Shown here: positions 1-8,472 of the stretch, piece by piece | Position numbering within the stretch: the first letter of the stretch is position 1 | Layout of the letters: each line of letters starts with the position of its first letter | Source: an uncultured Clostridia bacterium | GTDB taxonomy: Bacteria; Bacillota; Clostridia; Christensenellales; CAG-917 | Direction of reading: 5' to 3' | Assembly: GCA_944332995.1 (NCBI GenBank) | Contig: CALVKR010000001.1 | Location: 186,001 to 250,000, forward strand | Length of the DNA: 64,000 nucleotides | The notes under the pieces: model-generated | Seen by the model: the letters and a program-made list of their open reading frames with translations, nothing else | Told to the model about the DNA's origin: nothing | Database searches by the model: none | Made by a program: the position numbers and the translations under genes

Positions 1-3000
1 AACGCATAATCTCCTATGCTTGTTACGCTTCCGTCATCAGGTATTTCACTGTTTTTGCAACCGACAATAAGTTTCTTTTCCGCTGTTTCGATAATACAAT
101 TCCCTGCGCTGTGATAAACGCTATTGCCAATATCTACCGTTATTGCCTCAAGCGAGTCGCAATCCTCAAACGCATGACTTCCTATGCTCGTAACACTGTC
201 AGGTATGATGATAGATGTTAACGAACTGCAACCGCTAAATGCGTAACTGCCTATGCTTGTTACGCCATCGGGTATGGTGATGCTGGTAAGCGAGTCGCAA
301 TCTTCGAACACACTATTGCCTATGCTTGTTACACTACCGTCATCAGGTATGATACTGTTATTACAGCCTTGAATCAGTGTTTTTGACGCCGTTTCAATAA
401 GACAATTTCCTGCGCTGTGATAAACTCTATTGCCACTATCTACCGTTATTGCCTCAACCGATGTGCAGTGATAGAAAACAAAATATCCTATGCTCTCCAC
501 GCCGGCAGGTATAGTGATTGACGTCAGCGAGGTACAATTATAGAACGCTTGATTTCCTATGCTTTTCACAGTAACAGGTATCGTCACTGAAATAAGCGAA
601 GTGCAATCACGAAAAACATAACCTTGTATGCTCGTTAGACTGTCAGGTATAATGACGGATGTTATCGAGCGACAACCTTCAAATGCGGAATCTCCTATGC
701 TCTCTACACTGCCTAAGTCGACTGACTCAAGCGAGGTGCAATTATAGAACGCATAATTTCCTATCTCGGTCACGCTATCGGGTATTGTAATTGAAATAAT
801 CGAGCTGCAACCGTCAAATGCATAGTCCCCTATACTCGTTACGCCGTCCGGTATGGTGACAGAGGTAAGCGAGTAGCAACTTCTGAACGCATAATCTCCT
901 ATGCTCGTTACGCCATCAGGTATGGTGACCGAGGTAAGCGAGTTGCAATATGCGAACGCATTATCTTCTATGCTTGTTACGCTGTCAGGTATGGTGACCG
1001 AGGTAAGCGAGTTGCAACCACTGAACGCACAATATCCTATGCTCGTTACGCTGTCGGGTATCGTGACAGATGTGAGCGAAGTGCAATCATAGAACGCATA
1101 ACTTCCTATCCTTGTTACGCCGTCCCCTATTGTGACAGAGGTAAGCGATGTGCAATTATAGAACGCATAATCTTGTATGCTCGTTACACCGTTCCCTATT
1201 GTGGCAGAGGTAAGCGAGGTGCAACCACTGAACGCATACTCTCCCATACTCGTTACACTGTCTCCTATTGTGACAGACTCAAGAGAGGCGCAATTATAGA
1301 ACGCATAATCTCCTATGCTCGTTACGCCGTCGGGTAAGATTATTGAGGTTAGTGAGGAGCAACCTTCAAATGCACGTAGCCCTATGCTTTCTACGCTGTC
1401 GCCGATAATTACTGTCTCAAGCGATGTGCAATCGCTAAACAAGCCTGAACCTATTCTTTTTAAATTATCAGGCAGGATAATCGACGTCAACGATGAACAA
1501 CCGTCAAATACTCCGTCATTTACGGTCGTCAAACTATCGGGCAAAATAATTGATGTCAGCGAAGAGCAACCTCTAAATGCACTGGTCCCAATGCTCGTTA
1601 ATGTATCAGGCAGGGTGATTGTCGTCAGCGAGGTGCAATCTTCAAAGACATTCCATCCTATGTATGTCAAGCCGTTTCCTATTGTGACTGAATCAAGCAA
1701 GGAGCAACCGTTAAACGCATTGTCTTCAATGCTTGTCACGTTGCCGGGTATGTTGATTGAAGTTAGCGAACTGCACTTGGCAAACGTATAATATTCGATA
1801 CTTGTCAAGCCGTTGCCTATATTGACCGACTTTAGCGAACGCCCCCTGTAAAAAGCATTTTTCCCAATGCTCGTTACGCTGTCCGGTATTGTGATAGACG
1901 GAATCAAGATGCAACCGTTAAACGCAAACTCCCCTATGCTAATTAAGCCGTTACCCAAGGTGACAGATTCAAGATATTCACAACTATCAAACGCATGATT
2001 TCCTATGCTCGTTACGCTGTCGGGTATAGTTATAGATTTAATGCGACATTGATAAAACGCATAGTCTGAAATCGACAATGTGCCCTCTTTTACTTCCACA
2101 GTTAAATTTACGGGCACAAAGCCTTTATACACATACAAAACTTTGCCTAAATATACAACGCCGTCCGGTAAACCGTTATAATATGCCGTTCCGTCGAACG
2201 AATAGCTTTCTATGCTCGATACACTGTCGGGTATGGTTATTTTACTTAGCGAGGTGCAATTCTTGAACGTTCCGTCTTTTATGCTTGTCACGCCGTCAGG
2301 TATGGCTATCTCCTTTAAAGAGGTGCAATTGGCGAATGCGCTACTGCCTATGCTTGTTACTCCGCTACCTATCGTGACAGAGGTGAGCGAGGTGCAACCA
2401 CTAAACGCCTGATTTCCTATGCTTGTCACGCTGTCCCCTATTGTGACAGAGGTAAGCGAGGTGCAACCACTAAACGCATAGTCTTGTATGCTCGTTACGC
2501 CGTCAGGTATAACAATGTTTGTTGCAAGTTTGCCTTTTAAATAAAGTTTGGCACCGTTGTGTAGAGGATTTGAAGTAATATCTTCAAAATCAATATTAAG
2601 CCAGGAGGCAATACCCGATGTGCAATATACATTTTTAATCGAGTCGCACAAAGCGAACGCACCATAACCTATGCTCGTCACGCTATCGGGTATAGTGACT
2701 GAAACAAGTGAACGGCACCAAGCGAACGCACTTTCTCCTATGCTTTCTACACCATTTGATATGGTGACGGAAGTTATAGACGAGTCATTTATAAACGCTT
2801 CGGACGATATCCCTATCACCCTTTTTCCGTCATGCATATTGGGAATAACGATATCCGTTGCGTCGCCGTAATATCCAATCACCCAATAACCGCTTTTATC
2901 TACTCCGTCTCCCTCTTCCGATGAAATTTCTTTATATAAAAAATTTTCGTCTCTGCTTTCATTGGAATCAGAATCGCCGCAGGCGACAAACACCGCAACT

Positions 3001-3053
3001 AAGGCGACGGCAAGTAAAGCCACTATCAATATTAAAAACAGCTTCCTTTTCAT
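1..3053 (-). CDS. BspA-like leucine-rich-repeat surface lipoprotein, partial (C-terminus beyond window)
   Basis: A minus-strand frame is open from an ATG at 3053 to the left window edge (about 1017 residues seen). The start has a strong AAGGAGG site. Residues 1-25 (MKRKLFLILIVALL...) form a signal peptide ending in FVAC-GDSD, which fits a lipoprotein cleavage site, so surface anchoring is likely. The rest is mostly tandem LRR_5 units of about 23 residues with the pattern SVTIPDSVTSIG-x-x-AF-x-x-C-x-SLT; roughly 35 can be read. Two interruptions near residues 145-175 and 280-325 and two VYHSAGNC-type inserts break the array. BspA/TpLRR proteins are known for adhesion and matrix or host binding; the ligand here is unknown. 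The repeats create many open frames on the other strand, which are not genes. Only the C-terminal end is missing. Confidence 0.9.
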   Translation of the reverse strand, partial: MKRKLFLILIVALLAVALVAVFVACGDSDSNESRDENFLYKEISSEEGDGVDKSGYWVIGYYGDATDIVIPNMHDGKRVIGISSEAFINDSSITSVTISNGVESIGESAFAWCRSLVSVTIPDSVTSIGYGAFALCDSIKNVYCTSGIASWLNIDFEDITSNPLHNGAKLYLKGKLATNIVIPDGVTSIQDYAFSGCTSLTSVTIGDSVTSIGNQAFSGCTSLTSVTIGSGVTSIGSSAFANCTSLKEIAIPDGVTSIKDGTFKNCTSLSKITIPDSVSSIESYSFDGTAYYNGLPDGVVYLGKVLYVYKGFVPVNLTVEVKEGTLSISDYAFYQCRIKSITIPDSVTSIGNHAFDSCEYLESVTLGNGLISIGEFAFNGCILIPSITIPDSVTSIGKNAFYRGRSLKSVNIGNGLTSIEYYTFAKCSSLTSINIPGNVTSIEDNAFNGCSLLDSVTIGNGLTYIGWNVFEDCTSLTTITLPDTLTSIGTSAFRGCSSLTSIILPDSLTTVNDGVFDGCSSLTSIILPDNLKRIGSGLFSDCTSLETVIIGDSVESIGLRAFEGCSSLTSIILPDGVTSIGDYAFYNCASLESVTIGDSVTSMGEYAFSGCTSLTSATIGNGVTSIQDYAFYNCTSLTSVTIGDGVTRIGSYAFYDCTSLTSVTIPDSVTSIGYCAFSGCNSLTSVTIPDSVTSIEDNAFAYCNSLTSVTIPDGVTSIGDYAFRSCYSLTSVTIPDGVTSIGDYAFDGCSSIISITIPDSVTEIGNYAFYNCTSLESVDLGSVESIGDSAFEGCRSITSVIIPDSLTSIQGYVFRDCTSLISVTIPVTVKSIGNQAFYNCTSLTSITIPAGVESIGYFVFYHCTSVEAITVDSGNRVYHSAGNCLIETASKTLIQGCNNSIIPDDGSVTSIGNSVFEDCDSLTSITIPDGVTSIGSYAFSGCSSLTSIIIPDSVTSIGSHAFEDCDSLEAITVDIGNSVYHSAGNCIIETAEKKLIVGCKNSEIPDDGSVTSIGDYA

Positions 3054-3364
3054 TCTTCCCTCCTTTGAATATAAAAATTGCCAAGCATTTTTTTATTGTA
3101 TATATTAGCTTTTAATTTTAAGCGTTAATTTTAATTATCTAAAGCCTTATATCCTAAGGCACGGCTTGCGCCGTGCCTTTAACTCTCCGATTTTATCCCG
3201 CATGGGAAATTTGGTTGTTTTGATTATTAACTTAGGCAATTTTTTAATTTACTACTACCAATATTCTCATAGTATTGCCTTTTGATTGAGATAGCTAAAA
3301 AATATTTTATATTAAAATCGACTTTAGATATATTCCTTTTATATCGCAAAAGTTTTTAATATTT
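3054..3364. other. intergenic gap between the two LRR genes, with one hairpin
   Basis: This AT-rich spacer lies between two same-direction LRR genes. It holds the ribosome-binding site of the downstream gene and a perfect hairpin at 3156-3179. No convincing sigma-A promoter or reading frame was seen. Confidence 0.6.
3156..3179 (-). terminator. 10-bp perfect hairpin, possible terminator of the upstream LRR gene
   Basis: AAGGCACGGC (3156-3165) pairs with GCCGTGCCTT (3170-3179) around a TTGC loop. The minus-strand flank is not U-rich, so this is a weak intrinsic terminator at best. A related hairpin followed by the same CTCCG-T-rich flank occurs near 5888-5915. Confidence 0.4.
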
Positions 3365-5368
3365 TTAACCTATGCTCACCGTGCCGTCCGAGCAAATCAC
3401 CTCGGTGAAAGGCGTATCATAACTCCAACCGATACCCTTGCTGATTGCATTCCACTGCGCCATAGTTCCTTCAAATGCGACAGAGGTAAGCGAGCTGCAA
3501 TAACCAAACGCATCATCTCTTATGCTCGTTACGCTGTCCGGTATGGTGACAGAAGTAAGCGAGCTGCAATCGAAGAACGCAGAACCTCTTATGCTCGTTA
3601 CGCTGTCAGGTATTGCGACAGAAGTTAGCGAGGTGCAACCGGAGAACGCACCATATCCTATGCTCGTTACGCTGTCCGGTATGATGACAGAGGTAAGCGA
3701 GTCGCAGCCACTGAACGCCAGATCCCCTATGCTTGTTACGCTGTCCGGTATGGTGACGGAGGTAAGCGATTCGCAGCCACTAAACGCATATTCCCCTATG
3801 CTCGTTACGCTTTCGTCATCGGGGATAACACTGTTTTTACAACCGGCAATAAGTGTTTTCGTCACCGTCTCAATAAGACAATTGTCTGCGCTATGATAAA
3901 CACTGTTGCCGCTATCTACCGTTATTGTTTCAAGTGACTCACAACCGGAGAACGCTTCTTCTCCTATGCTTGTTACGCTGTCCCCTATTGTGACAGAGAT
4001 TAGAGAGTCACACCCTTTAAAAGCATTGTTAGGGATTGCAGATACGTTATTTCCTATCACGACTTCTTTTACCCTTACCGTCACGTTTGAAGGAGGAGCG
4101 GCGCCCGTAACAACTTTTCCGTATTTGTCTCTAAATTCCAACACCACTTTGCCGTTGCCTATTTTTTCGCTTATACCGCCTGCGTTTTGATAAATCCGCA
4201 TAAGGTTATCGCCCTCGAAAAATGTGACACCCTGTTCGGGAAGCATACTACCCGTAAGAGTATATTCCGCCGTGGACTTCCAATTTGCGTAAATGTCGGT
4301 ATCTTCCCAAATGCGGTCGCCGAAATCAAAAGGAGTGGCCTTTTCGTTTTTCCAACCTTCTTTTGAAGTATACCAACCCATGAAAATATATCCGTCTTTT
4401 GTCGGTGTGGTTTTAGGCTCTTGTATTCTTTCCCCGATTTCAATATTGTAGTTGCCGTCCGCACTTGTCGAACTGTTGGTGATATATACCTTTACTCTTT
4501 GAGGAACTATGTATGAAGTCAAAGAAACTCTTTTATATTCCGATTTATCGCCAAAAGAATCTTTTAAAACAAATGAATCGTTCAATGAAGATGCGCTTAA
4601 CGAAAAACTGCTTGAAATATCTCCGAAATCTTCATCGGTATATTTCAAAGTCAAGGTTGAACCGTTTTTTGAATATTTTCCTTCAACGGAATAATCTTCA
4701 CCGAACGCCACGTCGTGATACTCAAAAGATGTTGGTGTAAATACGTAATATTCGTTGGGATTATCTACGTTAACGTATATTCCTCTCAAACCGCAAAACA
4801 AAACCAATAAAGTTATGCCTAAAATCAAAAACAAAATTGCGGGGATTATTACTTTCGTTCCCCACTTTTTCCAGAACTCTTTCGGCGACATATTTCCGCC
4901 CTGCGCCGTCGCTGTCGATCCGCCGTTATTATAAACGCCCGCCGAGTTGGCAGCTGCCTTTTTTGCCTTTGATTTCGCTATAAGATATTTAATGTTTCCT
5001 ATCAAAGTCTCTTTTTCATACATATAGGACATTGTGTCCTTTACGCCGGAACTCGGATTGGCAGAAACATTGACGTCGGTATCCGTTTTATTGTTTGTTG
5101 AGTCGCAATTCGCGTCGAAAGATTGCTGATTTGCCTCTTTAGGATTATCGACCGAAGACGTATCAGAAGTTGTATTAGACTGCGCCAAGTCATTATTGAC
5201 TGCGGAATTATCGCCTGTCACGGAGCCGTTGGACTCATTAGCGTCGCTATTTTTATCCGACGTACAATCGGAATCGTTTTTTACTCGGAATTTACTGTTG
5301 CACGCATGGCAGACGAGAATGCCGTCTTCTTCAACTAGTTCCCCGCCGCATTTTGGACATTTGAACAT
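3365..5368 (-). CDS. zinc-ribbon, single-TM, InlB-repeat, LRR_5 membrane protein
   Basis: This 667-residue protein has no signal peptide. Residues 4-23 form a zinc ribbon (CPKCGGE...CHAC). A polar Asp/Asn/Ser-rich linker follows to about residue 110, then a single membrane helix at about 172-193 (VIIPAILFLILGITLLVLF). Beyond it lie an InlB/Flg_new-type beta repeat (about 308-364, ending DTDIYANW) and about seven LRR_5 repeats (about 435-650). This order predicts a type II topology with the zinc ribbon inside and the repeats outside. The repeats closely match those of the neighbouring lipoprotein. The gene has a consensus promoter with an operator in its spacer and diverges from an XRE regulator, its likely controller. 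Function is unknown; adhesion or surface sensing are possible roles. Confidence 0.88.
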   Translation of the reverse strand: MFKCPKCGGELVEEDGILVCHACNSKFRVKNDSDCTSDKNSDANESNGSVTGDNSAVNNDLAQSNTTSDTSSVDNPKEANQQSFDANCDSTNNKTDTDVNVSANPSSGVKDTMSYMYEKETLIGNIKYLIAKSKAKKAAANSAGVYNNGGSTATAQGGNMSPKEFWKKWGTKVIIPAILFLILGITLLVLFCGLRGIYVNVDNPNEYYVFTPTSFEYHDVAFGEDYSVEGKYSKNGSTLTLKYTDEDFGDISSSFSLSASSLNDSFVLKDSFGDKSEYKRVSLTSYIVPQRVKVYITNSSTSADGNYNIEIGERIQEPKTTPTKDGYIFMGWYTSKEGWKNEKATPFDFGDRIWEDTDIYANWKSTAEYTLTGSMLPEQGVTFFEGDNLMRIYQNAGGISEKIGNGKVVLEFRDKYGKVVTGAAPPSNVTVRVKEVVIGNNVSAIPNNAFKGCDSLISVTIGDSVTSIGEEAFSGCESLETITVDSGNSVYHSADNCLIETVTKTLIAGCKNSVIPDDESVTSIGEYAFSGCESLTSVTIPDSVTSIGDLAFSGCDSLTSVIIPDSVTSIGYGAFSGCTSLTSVAIPDSVTSIRGSAFFDCSSLTSVTIPDSVTSIRDDAFGYCSSLTSVAFEGTMAQWNAISKGIGWSYDTPFTEVICSDGTVSIG

Positions 5369-5415
5369 AAATCTCTCTCCTTTGTATAGTATTTTGTATA
5401 TTTTATATGTCTATT

Positions 5416-5444
5416 ATTATACGCTAACTATTGGTTAGTGTCAA
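5416..5444 (-). promoter_or_regulatory. consensus sigma-A promoter of the zinc-ribbon LRR gene, overlapped by operator 1
   Basis: On the minus strand TTGACA (5444-5439), a 17-bp spacer and TATAAT (5421-5416) give a fully consensus promoter. The palindrome CTAACTATTGGTTAG (5424-5438) fills the spacer, so a bound protein would exclude RNA polymerase. Confidence 0.85.
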
Positions 5445-5466
5445 CATAAAACTAACTATTAGTTAT
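5424..5466. promoter_or_regulatory. two palindromic operator copies between the XRE gene and the LRR gene
   Basis: CTAACTATTGGTTAG (5424-5438) and CTAACTATTAGTTAT (5452-5466) are near-identical palindromes 28 bp apart. Copy 1 lies inside the LRR-gene promoter spacer. Copy 2 lies just upstream of the XRE start and overlaps its probable -10 (TATACT, 5466-5471). The XRE protein encoded next door is the obvious ligand, implying repression of both genes; this is inferred from position. Confidence 0.72.
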
Positions 5467-5477
5467 ATACTTATAAT

Positions 5478-5687
5478 ATGATTGAGATAATAAAATCAAG
5501 ACTCAAAGAGGAGATAAAAAACAGCGGTTTGACTACGGTGGAAATTGCAAAGCGTGTGGGAATATCTCCCGAAATGGTGACGCAATACGTCACCACGAAA
5601 AAACTGCCAAAGCTCGATACGTTTGCAAGACTGTGCAAAGAGCTTGACGTTTCGGCGGATTACATTTTGGGGCTTTCCGACGAGTAA
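5478..5687 (+). CDS. small XRE-family helix-turn-helix regulator
   Basis: This 69-residue protein is essentially one Cro/C1-type HTH domain: LTTVEIAKRVGISPEMVTQYVTTKK for helices 2 and 3, then LPKLDTFARLCKELDVSADYILGL, the usual end of XRE domains. There is no extra sensor domain, so it may act as a simple repressor or bind a small ligand. No Shine-Dalgarno sequence precedes the ATG. A TATACT -10 six bases upstream would start the transcript at the ATG, but no good -35 is visible. It is divergent from the zinc-ribbon LRR gene and shares the operator pair, which suggests autoregulation and control of the LRR gene. Confidence 0.88.
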   Translation: MIEIIKSRLKEEIKNSGLTTVEIAKRVGISPEMVTQYVTTKKLPKLDTFARLCKELDVSADYILGLSDE

Positions 5688-6225
5688 CCTTTTTTTTTGC
5701 AATTTAAAAACAAAATGTTTTTGCCCTTAAATTGTTTTTGTATTTATTGTTTTTATCTTTTTACCGTGATTAGTTTTATTGATTTTACATCTAATTACTG
5801 TGATTCGTTTTATTGATTTTATATCTAAACTTGCGTCAGCCGTTCTTGCGATATAAACGTATATAAATTTTTGTTTTAAAGTGTTTAAGGCACAGCAAAG
5901 CAATGCCTTAAACCTCTCCGTTTTTTTTGGCGCACTGCGACGCCACAACGCCTGACGGCGTATCCGATTTTGCATTCCATAGAGGGGCAAAACCGAAATT
6001 AAATTTAATAAATGTCAGTTTATAATATCTACACTCTCTATCCTTATTGCACAGTCTTTGATACAGAAATTTTTATCTTTTTTCCGCTTTTCGGACGTCC
6101 TGACATAGGTTTTAACGTGATTAGATTTAACAATAAATGTTCGTGAAGATATTAAATAACTTGTTCTACATTATATTATGCCACAAAAGGAAATTTGTCA
6201 ACACAAATTTGTAAATTTATATAAA
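5688..6225. other. intergenic region with a tandem duplication, no gene supported
   Basis: This AT-rich stretch holds a two-copy 34-bp repeat (5766-5833) and a small hairpin (about 5887-5906) followed by a T-run. A short minus-strand open frame at 5727-5990 has no ribosome-binding site or recognisable protein content. Confidence 0.6.
5766..5833. repeat. 34-bp direct tandem repeat, two copies
   Basis: Unit 1 (5766-5799) and unit 2 (5800-5833) both begin GTGATT and contain GTTTTATTGATTTTA, differing at only a few positions. The period is exactly 34 bp. Confidence 0.8.
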
Positions 6226-6252
6226 AAAAGACCGACAAAAAGTCGGTCTTTT
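6226..6252 (-). terminator. intrinsic terminator of the GGGtGRT gene
   Basis: The minus strand shows an 11-bp stem (AAAAGACCGAC with GTCGGTCTTTT), a TTTTT loop and a following T-run. It lies about 60 bases after the stop of the GGGtGRT gene. Confidence 0.85.
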
Positions 6253-6312
6253 AATATTTAGATTGATAAAGCTTTAAAATCGCCTTATTTATCTCTGCCG
6301 ATGAGCAATCGA

Positions 6313-7317
6313 CTATTTGGTGAGAGCTTCTTGAACTGCAACTGCGCAAGCGACCGAAGCGCCGACCATAGGATTGTTGCCCATACCGATAAGTCCCATC
6401 ATCTCGACGTGAGCGGGAACGGAAGAACTTCCTGCAAACTGTGCGTCGGAGTGCATTCTGCCCATGGTATCGGTAAGTCCGTATGAAGCGGGACCTGCCG
6501 CCATGTTATCGGGGTGAAGCGTTCTGCCCGTGCCACCGCCGGATGCGACGGAGAAGTATTTCTTGCCCTTGTCTACACACTGTTTTTTGTAGGTGCCTGC
6601 GACGGGGTGTTGGAAACGAGTCGGGTTTGTCGAGTTTCCGGTGATGGAGACGTCGACGTCTTCAAGTGCCATGATTGCAACGCCTTCGGTGACGTCGTCT
6701 GCGCCGTAAACCTTGACCTTTGCTCTTTCACCGTCGGAATAAGCGGTTTCCTTTACAACTTTGACTTCGCCGGTGTAGTAGTCCATTTTGGTCTGAACGT
6801 AGGTGAAGCCGTTTATACGGCTGATGATGAAAGCGGCGTCCTTTCCGAGACCGTTGAGGATAACCTTAAGCGGAGTTTTACGGACTTTGTTTGCCGTCTT
6901 TGCGATACCGATTGCACCTTCTGCGGCAGCGAAAGATTCGTGACCTGCAAGGAATGCAAAGCACTTGGTTTCTTCTCTCAGCAGCATAGCGGCAAGATTT
7001 CCGTGTCCAAGGCCAACCTTTCTTTGTTCCGCAACCGAGCCGGGAACGCAGAAACTTTGAAGTCCCTCACCGATTGCCTCTGCGGCGTCGGCGGCAACTT
7101 TACAGCCTTTTTTGATGGCGATAGCACAGCCAACGGTGTAAGCCCAAACGGCATTTTCAAAAGCGATAGGCTGAATACCTTTTACGATAGCTTCGCAGTC
7201 GATGCCCTTGTCGAGGCAGATTTTTCTTGCTTCTTCGAGGTCCTTGATGCCGTATTGCTTCAAGACTTTACTGATTTTATCTATTCTTCTTTCATAACTT
7301 TCAAATGTAACGCTCAT
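6313..7317 (-). CDS. GGGtGRT-family protein of unknown function
   Basis: This 334-residue protein carries the family signature GGGTGRTLHPDN at about residues 264-275, and the Gly/Ala-rich ends MGLIGMGNNPMVGASVA and GLGHGNLAAMLLREE. The family is found in anaerobes, usually beside a NifU-like scaffold gene, as here (11-bp gap, AAGGAG site in the gap). No catalytic mechanism is established to my knowledge. Conserved Cys residues (including CLDKGIDC, CVPG and KKQCVDKG) and the partner suggest a role in Fe-S or sulfur handling, but that is inference from context. There is no signal peptide or membrane segment, so it is presumably cytoplasmic. It is the second gene of a two-gene operon with a clear promoter and terminator. 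Confidence 0.87.
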   Translation of the reverse strand: MSVTFESYERRIDKISKVLKQYGIKDLEEARKICLDKGIDCEAIVKGIQPIAFENAVWAYTVGCAIAIKKGCKVAADAAEAIGEGLQSFCVPGSVAEQRKVGLGHGNLAAMLLREETKCFAFLAGHESFAAAEGAIGIAKTANKVRKTPLKVILNGLGKDAAFIISRINGFTYVQTKMDYYTGEVKVVKETAYSDGERAKVKVYGADDVTEGVAIMALEDVDVSITGNSTNPTRFQHPVAGTYKKQCVDKGKKYFSVASGGGTGRTLHPDNMAAGPASYGLTDTMGRMHSDAQFAGSSSVPAHVEMMGLIGMGNNPMVGASVACAVAVQEALTK

Positions 7318-7328
7318 AGCACATCTCC

Positions 7329-8021
7329 TTATTCGTTTCTCGGGTCGATATACTTAGCGGCGCCGTCGTATCTGCCGTAAGTTCCCGTACATTTTTTAAC
7401 AGCCTCGTTTGCGTCGACGCCCTTTTTAATCATATCCATCATGACGCCGAGTTTGACGAATTTATAACCGATTATCTGGTCGTCGCTGTCGAGTGCGATT
7501 TCGGTGACGTAACCTTCCGCCATTTCAAGGTAACGGGGACCTTTTTTGACGGTGGAATACATCGTTCCGATTTGAGAACGGAGTCCTTTGCCGAGGTCTT
7601 CGAGTCCTGCGCCGATGGGAAGTCCGTCTTCGCTGAACGCAGATTGCGTTCTGCCGTATACTATCTGGAGGAACAATTCACGCATAGCAGTGTTGATAGC
7701 GTCACAAACGAGGTCTGTGTTCAATGCCTCCAAAATCGTTTTTCCTGCCAAAATTTCTGCCGCCATAGCCGCCGAGTGAGTCATACCGCTACAGCCGAGC
7801 GTTTCGACGAGAGCTTCCTGAATGACGCCCTCTTTGACGTTGAGCGTAAGTTTGCAAGCGCCCTGTTGAGGTGCGCACCAGCCGACGCCGTGAGTCAAAC
7901 CGCTAATGTCTTTGATTTCTTTGGCTTGCACCCATTTACCTTCTTCGGGGATAGGCGCAGGTCCGTGATTTGGTCCTTTTGCAACACAAACCATTTTTTC
8001 TACTTCGTGTGAATATTGCAT
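7329..8021 (-). CDS. NifU/IscU-like iron-sulfur scaffold-type protein
   Basis: This 230-residue protein has the NifU N-terminal-like fold signatures HGVGWCAPQQGACKLTLNVKE and ETLGCSGMTHSAAMAAEIL, with Cys residues in scaffold-like positions, and a third Cys (DLVCDAINTAMRELF) matching the conserved C-terminal ligand helix. The C-terminal extension (about 150-230) is not part of a standard IscU. It starts with a strong AGAAGGAGG site. The tight coupling to the GGGtGRT gene is the expected arrangement for this subfamily, often annotated as Fe-S assembly scaffold protein. A cytoplasmic Fe-S role is likely but unproven; a specialised maturation or storage system with its partner is possible. Confidence 0.85.
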   Translation of the reverse strand: MQYSHEVEKMVCVAKGPNHGPAPIPEEGKWVQAKEIKDISGLTHGVGWCAPQQGACKLTLNVKEGVIQEALVETLGCSGMTHSAAMAAEILAGKTILEALNTDLVCDAINTAMRELFLQIVYGRTQSAFSEDGLPIGAGLEDLGKGLRSQIGTMYSTVKKGPRYLEMAEGYVTEIALDSDDQIIGYKFVKLGVMMDMIKKGVDANEAVKKCTGTYGRYDGAAKYIDPRNE

Positions 8022-8058
8022 AGAATCCTCCTTCTATTTGTAAAATCTGTGTAAATTT

Positions 8059-8086
8059 ATTATATCATACCGAAAAAAAATGTAAA
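8059..8086 (-). promoter_or_regulatory. sigma-A promoter of the NifU-like/GGGtGRT operon
   Basis: The minus strand reads TTTACA (8086-8081), a 16-bp spacer and TATAAT (8064-8059), about 38 bases before the ATG at 8021. Confidence 0.75.
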
Positions 8087-8445
8087 ACAGTTTTTTAACG
8101 GTTGAGATATTTTTTTAACTTTAACTGAAAAAGAAAACTTAAGTATCTCCGCCCTGCCCTCAATCTGCGGAATACCGAGCAACCGCTTAATCTGTTGTCG
8201 CTTCCCTGTCCTGCTTAAACGCTTTACCCATATAACATTTTACTTTGACCGCCTTTGACCTGCCCGGTTTAAACGTACCGCACGGCTTATTAAATTCGGC
8301 TATTTTAACATTCGCCGCATTTAACGTCTGTTGTCCTTTTCGCAAACCGTAACGTTGTCGCCAAAGCGTAGCCGTTTAGCATAAGGCATTATAGGCCGAT
8401 ATAAGCTAAGATATAAAGCCTTAAATTGCCAAAAAAAGACAAAAC
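8087..8445. other. intergenic region with no feature recognised
   Basis: This roughly 360-bp spacer shows no supported reading frame, RNA motif or repeat array by eye. Confidence 0.5.
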
Positions 8446-8467
8446 AAAAGGACGATGCCGTCCTTTT
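8446..8467 (-). terminator. intrinsic terminator of the DUF1508-like gene
   Basis: The stem AAAAGGACG/CGTCCTTTT with a four-base loop lies just past the stop. On the minus strand it is followed by a T-rich run. Confidence 0.8.
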
Positions 8468-8472
8468 GCAAG

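Noticed and set aside
901-2871. several plus-strand open frames in the LRR region
   Set aside because: They translate the reverse of the LRR repeats; the minus-strand frame has a signal peptide, ribosome-binding site and clear LRR_5 units.
3522-4694. plus-strand frames opposite the zinc-ribbon LRR gene
   Set aside because: Same repeat-derived shadow; no ribosome-binding site or domain.
5727-5990. 87-codon minus-strand frame after the XRE gene
   Set aside because: No ribosome-binding site, overlaps a tandem repeat and a hairpin, and has no protein-like composition.
6514-7380. 288-codon plus-strand frame opposite GGGtGRT
   Set aside because: Antisense to a well-recognised family protein; no site or domain.
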